DNA of 64,000 bases from Macrocybe gigantea (lineage: Eukaryota > Basidiomycota > Agaricomycetes > Agaricales > Callistosporiaceae). The DNA lies in the NCBI GenBank assembly GCA_011319805.1, contig SJRY01000316.1, positions 1 to 64,000 of the forward strand, read 5' to 3'. How positions within the stretch are numbered: position 1 is the stretch's first letter; every line of letters starts with the position of its first letter. The position numbers and the translations under genes were made by a program. Below the pieces are notes generated by a model. It worked only from the letters and a program-made list of their open reading frames with translations, searched no databases and had not been told where the DNA came from. Positions 55,190-64,000 of the stretch are shown here, piece after piece.

Positions 55190-58100
55190 TAGAGCTGGGA
55201 AGAAGCACCGCTTCGCCGGCTGAATATGTATCGTCAAATATGAATATAAGGGACATTCCCGACCTTAAAGAATATTTCGAATGAGAAGGTGCACGAGAGT
55301 TTGGTCTCGTAAGAGGATACACTCTACCCTGGGTGGCTCAACAAATCTATCGGCAGGACGAGTCTAAAGCGTAATCGATCCTTAAGGCATGGACAGATCA
55401 ATCGCGACAGAAGGACATCTCACTGGAAAGGCTTCGTGAGATCAATCAAATGAACGATCACGATGCACTACACATGTTGCTTGACCTCAGACAAAAGCCA
55501 CGATTTGTCAGAGGCGGCAATGGAAATCAGATGGATGTACCTCTGACGATTATGACCTTGGACACTGGACGAACCTACAGCGTAAAGGCTCTGCTTGATA
55601 CGGGATGTACCGGATCTTGCATAGACCGGAAGTTCGTTAAGGAAAAGGAGATCAATACAAAAAGATATCCAATTCCTATTCCGGTCCACAATGCAGACGG
55701 AACCCGTAACATGGCGAGTGACATACGTGAATATGTGGAACTAAGAGTCCGGGTCCAAGATCACATCGAGTGAATGATCTTTTCAGTTACTGAACTCGGA
55801 AAGGGCCAGATCTTCATCGGTTACGAGTGGGTTAAACATCACAACCCTTGGATCGATTGGAAGACAGAGAAGATCACATTCGATTGGTGCCCCGAAGAGT
55901 GTCAGCGGATTGTCTGAAAAGGAAACCCTGAAGATGATGACACCTCTATCGAGATGAATGAGGTAAACTTTGAACAAGGAGAGAAACTCTTAATGATCGA
56001 CATGAACCAAGAGTTTCATCTAAGGGCTTTCCAAATGATGGCTTCGAAACTGGCCGAAGCGACGGCAAAAGCGACAAAGGCTAAAACCTTTGAAGAGATC
56101 GTACTGGATGAATACCACTGTTTCAAGGATTCAGTGTTTGGAAAAGAGTCGTTTGATGAACTACCACCATGACGACCTTGGGACCATGCAATCGAACTTA
56201 TTCCAGGAGCCAAACTCCAGGATTGCAAGGTCTATCCCCTGACACTAGACGAACAGAAACAGTTGGATGCCTTTTTGGATGAAAATCTGAACACCAGACA
56301 AATTAGACCATTGAAGTTGCCAATGGCCTTGCCTTTCTTCTTTATAAAAAAGAAGGATGGATCCCTATGACCTGTACAGGATTATCGGAAGTTAAACAAC
56401 ATGACAATAAAGAACAAATACCCACTCCCCCTGATTCAAGAGTTAATCGACAAACTAAAGGGAGCAAAGTTCTTCACGAAACTTGACACCTGATGGGGAT
56501 ATAACAACATCCATATGAAAGAAGGTGATGAATGGAAAGCCACATTTCGGACAAACCAGGGAATGTTCGAACCCTTGGTTATGTTCTTCAGACTGACGAA
56601 TTCACCAGCCACCTTCCAAACCATGATGAACACAATTTTCAAGGACGAAATTGATCAGGAACACGTAGTCATCTACATGGATGACATTCTTATCTTCAAC
56701 AAAGATTTGAATGAATACAGACGACTTGTTCAATGCATGTTGGAAAAGCTAAAGAATAATAAGCTTTACCTGAAACCTGAGAAATGCTCTTTTCATCAAA
56801 TGGAAGTAGAGTACCTCAGAATGATCATCTCGGAAAATGGCATCAAGATGGACCCCGTCAAAGTCGAAGGCGTTAAAGGATGGCCAAAACCCACTTGTAA
56901 GAGGGACGTCCAGCAATTCTTAGGCTTTTGCAACTTCTACCGGTGCTTCATCAAGGGATTTGCAAAAATCACGAAACCTTTGATGGAACTGACCGGAAAA
57001 GCCAACTGGACATGGGGAAAGGCCCAAGACGATGCATTCGACGGGCTAAAGAATCGGATCAGCTCAGTGCTGATCATTTTGATGCCCCGAGATGACGGAA
57101 AGTTCCGAATGGAAGTCGATGCCTCGAATTACGCAATCAGGGGCGTCCTTTCACAGGAACAATCCAATGGTACCTGGAGACTGGTGGCTTTCATGTCAAA
57201 GTCATTGAACCTGACAGAACGGAACTACGAGATCTATGACAAAGAGATGCTCGCGATTATGACCAGACTTGAGGAATGGCGCCAATATCTCTGTGGCGCT
57301 AAACAGAAATTCGAGATTTGGACAGATCACAAGAATCTCGAATATTTCTGGAAACCTCAGAAGTTGAATCGCCGGCAAGCTCGCTGGATCTCGGAACTTC
57401 AGGACTACGATTTCATTCTGGAGCACAAACCCGGGAAGTCAATGACTAAGGCAGACAGTCTGTCGAGACAACCAGACCATGAGAAGGGGGAGAACGATAA
57501 TGAAAACATCGTACTCCTAAAGCCAGAGAATTTTCGCCAGATTTTTATGGCAAAGATCATGCCGACACTGGAATTTCAGGACGTCCTGGACCAAATCAAA
57601 AGGGCTTGGAAACAAAGAGAACCTGAGGTTCAGAAATGTCTTGACGAAGGCGAACATGGCTGGGAGGAAAATGACCAAATCGTTACATGGTTGAAACGGT
57701 ACTATGTTCCCAAAAGCCAAAAGATAAGGGAACGGATCATTGAAATCCACCATTCGGATCAGTTCTCAGGACACCCAGGACAGACAAAGATGCACGAGTT
57801 AATCACGCATAACTTCTGGTGGCCTAAAATGATGAATGATGTCAAGGCATATGTCAAAGGATGTGACAAATGCCAATGGACGAAGATCATCAGAGATCGG
57901 AAGCACACCCCACTCCATCTGAATGAGATACCGAAGGAACCATGGGAGATCATATCTGTAGATCTCATCGGACCCCTCCCTGAATCTCATGGGTTTAACG
58001 GCGTAATGGTGACGGTAGACTGGTTCACGAAAGGAGCCAAGTTCATACCAGTCAACATGGAAATTACGGCAGAAGGAGTCACTCGTAATCTACGCGACAC

Positions 58101-59632
58101 CATATTCTCGAGCTATGGACTCCCAAAGAAAGTCATTAGTGACAGAGGAGGACAATTCGTCTCCGCATTCATGACGGACCTCTATGCACTTTTGGGGATC
58201 AAAGGAGCTCCCTCAACGCCGTATCATCCACAGACCGACGGACAGACGGAACGAGTCAATCAGGAGCTCGAACAGTACCTGAAACTCTTCGTGAACTATT
58301 GGCAAACAGACTGGGCAGACTGGCTACCTATGGCCGAATTCTCCTACAACAACCGAATTCACTCGGCGACCGGATACTCCCCATTTTATCTGAACCACGG
58401 GCAACATCCATATACTGGAAAAGAACCCCTGAAGCATAATGCTAAGACGCAAACTGCTGAGGAGTTCACTGAGATGATGAAGGAAATTCGGACCAAGGCC
58501 GAAACCTCCTTATTGAAAGCCACAGAAACAATGAAACGGACCTATGACTGAAAACAGAAACCCACCTGAGAGTACCATGAAGGCAATCAAGTATGGTTGG
58601 AAGGCACTAATATCACGACCGACCGACCGACTGATAAGTTAAACGACAAACGGTTTGGTCCTTTCAAAGTCAAATGGTGGATTGGAGAATTGGCATACGA
58701 ACTCGAACTACCAGAACATTGGAGAATTCACCCTGTCTGAAATGAGTCCGAACTCACCCCGTACATGGCACTGGCATTTCCGCGACAAAAAGCAGTAATG
58801 ATTCTTAAACGGCCTCCTCCCATCGTCGTGGAAGGAGAAAAACAATACGAAATAGAGGCTGTGATAAATTCTTGATGGAACCGAGGAAAGTTACAGTACA
58901 GAGTACACTGGAAGGGATACCCTCTTGAAGACGCCACCTGGGAACCCGCCGAAAACATCAACGGAGATGCACTGGATGCGGTCGTGAAATTTCATCACAA
59001 GAATCCTAAGGTGCCATCCCTGGAAAAAGGACAATGTCAATCGCCACCCCAACCTGCGCCAAAGAAGGTAGTTGTTACAGACATCGCCCAAAGGACCATT
59101 CATTTTCCTATCTTATCTTTCCCACATCCCTTATCTCCCCCGTCATGCTGCGCAGTGCACAGCCATCGAGTCATCCCACTTCCCTAGTCATTCTGAGTCA
59201 TCTCCTTCCAGTCTTACTCATCCGCAGTCCACAGCATTGCGCAGCCCATGGTCTGTGCTTGAGTACTGTAATGTATATAAGGACTCCCAGATGTACCAGT
59301 AGCACTAGGCTTAATATTCCTTTTGCCATCATCTCAAGACCACTCTCGCACTTAGTCTGCCCGAGTCCTTCTGAGATTCGTCTAGCCTAACAGTAGTATG
59401 CACCCGCTTCCATCAGACCCAATCGCCGAAGGTCTTGTTCGACCACATGGCTGATGAAGTCTGGGTCTGCCCATGAGGTCAACAAATGAAAATGCTTCCG
59501 AAAAAGGAGACCCTTACCGGCTGGATGTCGGACCCGAGCGAAGTCAAAGAACGGCTGGACGTGGCTTGGCAGGCGTGGCAGCAATGTCGGAACCAGGAAG
59601 TCGTAGGCAAGGACGAGTGCCAGAAGGACTAG
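55186..59632 (+). pseudogene. Pol of element D, largely open
   Basis: From the -1 frame: linker (LIELGRSTASPAEYVSS), protease with VKALLDTGCTGSCID near 55590, RT with YMDDILIF near 56680, RNase H (MEVDASNYAIRGVLSQEQ; one expected glycine is arginine), integrase HHCC (HHSDQFSGHPGQTKMHEL, CDKCQW), core with VDLIGPLP, VISDRGGQFVS and TDGQTERVNQELE (D, D, E intact), GPF segment, chromodomain (VHWKGYPLEDATWEPAENI) and a tail (TGWMSDPSEVKERL) ending at TAG 59630-59632. Codons 56515-58551 are uninterrupted (678 residues). Stops elsewhere: 55282, 55372, 55771, 55916, 56170, 56368, 56491, 58549 and some after, nearly all TGA for CGA. The solo LTR at 59073-59392 can be removed without a frame change. 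Confidence 0.92.
59073..59392 (+). repeat. Solo LTR of family B in the pol tail of element D
   Basis: It is 320 bp, TGTTACAGA to GCCTAACA, flanked by GTAGT at 59068-59072 and 59393-59397. Since D itself sits in C, this is the third nesting level. Confidence 0.95.
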
Positions 59633-59677
59633 GAGAATGATGAAGAAGAAAAACATGATTGCGAGGACGCAATCCCT

Positions 59678-59690
59678 AAGAGGGGGGTAA
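59678..59690 (+). promoter_or_regulatory. Polypurine tract of element D
   Basis: AAGAGGGGGGTAA directly before the 3' LTR, identical to that of element A. Confidence 0.8.
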
Positions 59691-60104
59691 TGTTACGATT
59701 TTAGGCTAATCGTTATCTTGATGATGGGCATGTGACTCAAAAGCCACATGACGAACACATGACAGACATGATGTGACAAACAAGATACAATGCAACGACT
59801 CGAGGAAACCCTACGACAACAACGCGTCAGTGCTGATCAGGGCAGAGGGTTATTGCGCAGTATCTGCAGGACAACGCATGGAGTGCAGTCAAATTCTGAC
59901 TCACATAGACAAGGGCTTAGGGTTTTATGAAGCATGAGGCTAGCATACTCATGGTCCATGCTTGGTAGTCAAAACGTATAAATACTTAAATCATATGTAG
60001 TAGAACCCAGCTTCGAGCTGGCTAGAAATAGCACTCTTATCCCCGCCTCTCATCTCTAAGTGATAGTTAGAGTGACCTGCGTGCAGACTTGGTTTTGCGT
60101 AGCA
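59691..60104 (+). repeat. 3' LTR of element D
   Basis: It runs TGTTACGATT to GTAGCA, 414 bp, with TATAAATA at 59977-59984 and the undamaged start word at 60009-60019. Confidence 0.95.
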
Positions 60105-61275
60105 GGTACTCTACTTCCATTTGATGAAAAGAGCATTTCTCAGGTTTCAGGTAAAGCTTATTATTCTTTAGCTTTTCCAACATGCATTGAACAAGTCGTC
60201 TGTATTCATTCAAATCTTTGTTGAAGATAAGAATGTCATCCATGTAGATGACTACGTGTTCCTGATCAATTTCGTCCTTAAAAATTGTGTTCATCATGGT
60301 TTGGAAGGTGGCTGGTGAATTCGTCAGTCTGAAGAACATAACCAAGGGTTCGAACATTCCCTGGTTTGTCCGAAATGTGGCTTTCCATTCATCACCTTCT
60401 TTCATATGGATGTTGTTATATCCCCATCAGGTGTCAAGTTTCGTGAAGAACTTTGCTCCCTTTAGTTTGTCAATTAACTCTTGAATCAGGGGGAGTGGGT
60501 ATTTGTTCTTTATTGTCATGTTGTTTAACTTCCGATAATCCTGTACAGGTCATAGGGATCCATCCTTCTTTTTTATAAAGAAGAAAGGCAAGGCCATTGG
60601 CAACTTCAATGGTCTAATTTGTCTGGTGTTCAGATTTTCATCCAAAAAGGCATCCAACTGTTTCTGTTCGTCTAGTGTCAGGGGATAGACCTTGCAATCC
60701 TGGAGTTTGGCTCCTGGAATAAGTTCGATTGCATGGTCCCAAGGTCATCATGGTGGTAGTTCATTGAACGACTCTTTTCTGAACACTGAATCTTTGAAAC
60801 AGTGGTACTCTTCTGGTACGATTTCCTCAAAGGTTTTTGCCTTTGTTGCTTTTGCTGTTGCTTCCACCAGTTTGGAAGCTGTCATCTGGAAAGCCCTAAG
60901 ATGAAACTCTTGGTTCATGTTATCATCAAGAGTTTCTCTCCATTTTCGAAGTCTACCTCATTTGTCTCAATAGAGGTGTCATCATCTTTGGGGTTTCCCA
61001 TTCGGACAATCTGCTGACACTCTTTAGGGCATCAATTGAATGTGATCTTTTCTGTTCTCCAATCAATCCGAGGGTTATGGTGTTTAACCCACTCATAACT
61101 GATAAAGATCTGGCCCTTTCTGAGTTCAGTAACCAAGAAGACCATTTGCTCGACATGATCTTGGATCTGAACTCTCAGTTCAACATATTCTCATATGTCT
61201 CCTACCATGTTACAGGTTCCATCTGTGTTATGGACTGGGATAGGAATAGAAGATCTCTTTGTATTGATTTTGCAC
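60105..61275 (-). pseudogene. Element C, 5' part: protease to RT, continuing from the D insertion
   Basis: On the minus strand, from about 61275 in the protease region (WDRNRRSLCIDF, equivalent to the end of the family A protease start), through FSVTELGKGQ-type sequence, then RT with [11 protein letters not shown] and YMDDILIF near 60250, to the GGTAC site at 60105. Bases 60105 to about 60745 are nearly identical to element D in inverted orientation, whereas the rest of C is clearly more diverged. No gag or LTR follows; the element is truncated on the right near 61275. Confidence 0.85.
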
Positions 61276-63037
61276 TACTAAATCAATGTCCAGAGCACTG
61301 ACAAATGCACAGTCATCGCCTCACTGGGTAGGCACTCATCGGGTGATGCTTCGACATGATGAGCAATGCGATTGGTATATTCTGTGCTGTATCATGCAGA
61401 TAAATTATTCATTTATTTAGTTGATTTTTCGTGTGCAAAAACAGTATATTTCTATATTCATTTTTTACAGGAATAAGGCTGAGATAGAACTGTGCAGTAT
61501 ATGTTATTTTTAAAATGAAATGTTTATTACATATCTCTACCCATGTATAAATATTACATTTTTCATGCAGAAAAATTTGTGGATAGCTATTGTTTTCTTT
61601 GTATTTTTCCACTGGATCAATATATCATTTGCTTTAGATTGCTCCTATTGAAAAATTTAAAAAAAAAAGAAGACATGTAATTTAATTAGTTTTTATAATG
61701 GTTCCAGTGACCAGCCACAGCAGTGTGGGGTCTGGTGGACATGTCATGTGACCCACCCCATCTCTGTAACACTGGGACGAGGGGGCAGTCTATTGTTGAG
61801 GTGCTATACAGTGGGGGATTGCACCTGCAGATGCAATGGAGGTGGAGACGGAGGCTGAGCTGAAGGAGGTAGAAATGCACTTGCTTGACATGAAAGATCT
61901 CTCGGGTGCTTTTTAAGAACCTGCTTTAAGATTGCATGTTCTTAGACTTAGATTGTCAATCCAAATGGACAAAATGCTCAATACTATGTGTACAAAATTG
62001 CTCAGTCTGCAGCAAGAAGGGGTCATGATTTAAAGCAGCAATGATACCAAAAAAATTGGTAATTCTATTGATACAAGATGGTGTCCCAGGATGCAGCGGG
62101 TGGAGTCTGCAGGACAGGGCTGGGCTGCCAGGCTGCTGGTAGGGGCTGAACAGCTGAATGATGGTGAAAGGCAGCGATGGCATGGGAGGGGGTGGCGTCA
62201 TGAGCAAAGGAAGCCCATGGATGGGCATAGGCGGAAAATGTGGTTGTCATCGTGGGTAGCGGATACTCACTATTAGGCAGTCCCAGGCTGAGAATGGTGA
62301 TGTGGCGGCACAGGCAAAGGTGCTGGGGGCAGGGGTGGGAAACAGGAGGGAGGTGGTGGTGGGAGAGACGGACACCCCCAATTTGATGGGGAGAGGGGAA
62401 AATGCTGGGGATGATGAATGACCTTCATTGTCGTCGCCTTTGTTCCTTGGTGCTGTTAGGCTGGCATTGGCTGGGGAGAATAGGCAGACGAGGTGGTGTG
62501 TGTCGTCCTAATGAGTGGTGACATGGGTCTATATTTGGATCTCCAGTAGGAGGAGGGGCATGTGGAATGAAGCGGGTGGTGACAAGGCTGTTGGCCTCGT
62601 CATCTGCATCATCCTCATCAGTTTTGCCCCCCTCGCCCATTCTCCGCATCTCCCCCGTTCAGTGCCACCATCTGTGTTTCACCCCCCTGCTGGTGTCATT
62701 CTCAATCCTGGTCCCGAGACAATGTGGCAGATGAAGCCCAGTGGAGGATAGCATGCTGGGTTGGCAAAGTGGCCTCCTCTGAGATCAGGCTGGTTTGTCA
62801 TCAGCTGTGGAGCAGGTGGCGCTTGGCAGGGTTGGGCAGGACCCCTGATAATCCCTACTAAGGTCGGACCCCCTGTCGGACAAATTTTGAGGATTTTGAA
62901 CCCAAAGGTCGGTATGCATTCTGGACAAATTGGTCCTCAGGTGGCCGGCAGGTCAGTTGCCGATTTGGACATGGGATCCCCAGCTGTGGACAGGTCAGTT
63001 CCATGTTTGGACATGACTTCTAAAAAGTAGATACCCT
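61276..63037. other. No convincing gene; AT-rich then GC-richer low-complexity sequence
   Basis: From 61380 to 61680 the sequence is AT-rich with poly-A and poly-T runs. From 62040 to 62760 it is richer in G and contains GGTGG and GGGAGG words. Reading frames up to 90 residues are present on both strands but none resembles a known protein and none has a credible context. The edge of element C lies at the left. Confidence 0.4.
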
Positions 63038-63110
63038 TAGCTGATTGGTAGAGTGCAAGTTCACTACAGTCATTTTGCCCCAGAGTCAAGTGTTTGAACC
63101 CCAAAGGCTT
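63038..63110 (+). other. tRNA-like or SINE-like sequence
   Basis: TTAGCTGATTGGTAGAGTG is a good A-box/D-arm match, and GTGTTTGAACCCC 38 nt later resembles a B box and T-loop. The acceptor and T stems do not pair well by eye. The word TTTTGAACCCAAAGG at about 62893 is close to the B-box side (TTTGAACCCCAAAGG), suggesting duplicated pieces. A tRNA-derived SINE or pseudogene is likelier than a functional tRNA. Confidence 0.35.
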
Positions 63111-63803
63111 TCGGGCCAGAACAAAGAAGACTGGAACTCTCTGGTCAAAGATGATGTTCCCGAGCAGCAAGATTTGCAAGACATCTTCGACCACGAATGT
63201 GATCGGACACTGTCTCGAACACGTCAATAGGACAATGCAGTAGGGTGTCTATCTTGCACTGCAGCAGTTCTCATTGCCAAAGATATGGCAAACCTGTATG
63301 TCCATTCACCGACGCTAGTCTACTGGTAACTCATCGCAACTTTGTCCCAAGGAATCATTTGCAGGCCGAAGATCACTTTGATGCCGATGGAATGAAGATG
63401 GAATGCGTACGGATCAATGAGTATTCAAGATCCTTCCATCTACCACTAGTTTGTGATATAGTACACAACCACATGAGCAAATCTTTTGGATTGGGAAATC
63501 TGACTATCGATAAACTCGATTTCTCAGGGCTGATAGCACTCCGTCGTGTTCATCAAACTCATCAGGCTGCGAGGGGCGTCCGTACAACCCATTTTAACCC
63601 AATAGAAAATGTTCCACAAACAACAAAAATTCGTGAAGCTGGAAGAAGACACATCACTGACATCAGGTGTTGAAAGGAGCACTCGATGGACTGGTACTAC
63701 GAAAGAAGCAACAAAAGGTAATGCTGCGAATGCGGCTGCCATTCACAACATGGACGCAAGTAAGGTATGGCTTGATACTGTGCATCTGATGACCTGCGGT
63801 TGA
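63111..63803 (+). pseudogene. Unrecognised coding relic, possibly two or more exons or frames
   Basis: Two protein-like stretches follow one another. The first (63245-63673) contains VTHRNFVPRNHLQAEDHFDA, LPLVCDIVHNHMSKSFGLGN and ALRRVHQTHQAARGVRTTHF. The second, in another frame from 63609, has AANAAAIHNMDASKVWLDTV. The end of the first and start of the second seem to continue each other, so there is a frameshift or an intron near 63600. I do not recognise the family. Given the neighbourhood it may be part of a transposon; the right part could continue outside the window. Confidence 0.35.
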
Positions 63804-64000
63804 CCCATTTCACAAAAGCAACTGCAAAAGTGCAAACATGTCTTCTTGTTGATGAAGATCCCACCCACACTTCACATATCGGATGCAAGCATTACAATAT
63901 TGTGACCACTCATGATCAGAGACTTTGGAATAGTGCAAACAACCCATGGCTTGCATGTCGGTCATGGTGCGCATGATTTATTCATGAGAAATTGTTGCAT

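Larger units (their letters stand above)
52939..60104 (+). mobile_element. Element D: family A chromodomain retrotransposon, complete with TSD, inserted in element C
   Basis: LTRs of 414 bp lie at 52939-53352 and 59691-60104 with the duplication GGTAC at 52934-52938 and 60105-60109. The internal order is primer-binding site, ~690-nt leader, Gag, -1 frame, Pol with chromodomain, tail and polypurine tract. One solo LTR of family B (59073-59392) sits in the tail. By eye the LTRs differ at about two dozen positions, all transitions and mostly at CpG-derived sites. Pol has a 678-codon uninterrupted stretch, the best preserved in the window. Confidence 0.95.

Noticed and set aside
59387..59656. Antisense ORF with a hydrophobic start (MFFFFIILLVLL) at the 3' end of family A elements, seen also at 4216-4520 and 50570-50848
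   Set aside because: The sense strand here is the C-terminal tail of Pol (TGWMSDPSEVKERL), which is conserved between C and D. The antisense ORF, including its hydrophobic start opposite glutamate and lysine codons, is best explained as a shadow of that coding sequence.
61276..63037. Host gene candidates from several 60-90 residue ORFs
   Set aside because: They overlap on both strands, show low complexity, and lack splice or domain support.

Overview
The window looks like transposon-rich heterochromatin of a filamentous basidiomycete, probably an Agaricomycete. The reasons are chromodomain-bearing Ty3/Gypsy elements, a long IS630/Tc1-type transposase and a pogo-type transposase of styles familiar from mushroom genomes, introns of about 50-85 bp, and almost every premature stop being TGA where CGA is expected. 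I recognise no host housekeeping gene. Nearly all sequence is transposable elements nested in one another, plus AT-rich filler. All family calls come from reading motifs; no database was searched.

Three LTR families dominate. Family A has 414-bp LTRs, TGTTACGATT to GTAGCA, and a chromodomain in Pol. Copies are A (3767-12364, minus, TSD GTAGC), D (52939-60104, plus, TSD GGTAC) and an older copy C (50558-52938 plus 60105-61275, minus) that D split. Family B has ~320-bp LTRs, TGTTACAGA to CTAACA, a chromodomain and an extra small ORF. It includes B1 (17731-24484, minus), B3 (24485-27653, plus), a 5' remnant (27654-28157, minus), full-length B2 (44037-50557, minus) and five solo LTRs. Family E has ~1,130-bp LTRs. 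It includes a large plus-strand element, 28157-41376, without its 5' LTR, and a solo LTR at 8811-9939 inside A.

Layout: 1-1973 is a decayed Gypsy pol fragment; 1974-3761 is AT-rich; 3767-12364 is element A with three solo LTRs inside; 12370-14469 is AT-rich; 14470-16581 is a pogo-like transposase relic; 17731-28157 is a rearranged block of family B split by a 2.6-kb TIR element with an 8-bp TSD and a very GC-rich core; 28157-41376 is element E, holding two solo B LTRs, a 2.8-kb Tc1/mariner-like element and a spliced antisense gene; 41377-44036 has a decayed transposon protein; 44037-50557 is B2; 50558-61275 is C interrupted by D; 61276-64000 has tRNA-like sequence and an unrecognised ORF.

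The elements share a legible expression logic. In families A and B a TATA box lies 32-33 nt upstream of an 11-nt LTR sequence complementary to the stretch 2 nt after the 5' LTR, as expected for Tf1/sushi-type self-priming. Gag and Pol are in a -1 relation at G GGT TTT in both families, and at a T7 run in E. Family B ends Pol in an ATGA overlap with a third ORF. E carries an antisense multi-exon gene before its 3' polypurine tract and an exact internal copy of part of that tract. Decay is mostly CpG-to-TpG/CpA transition, which suggests past cytosine methylation.
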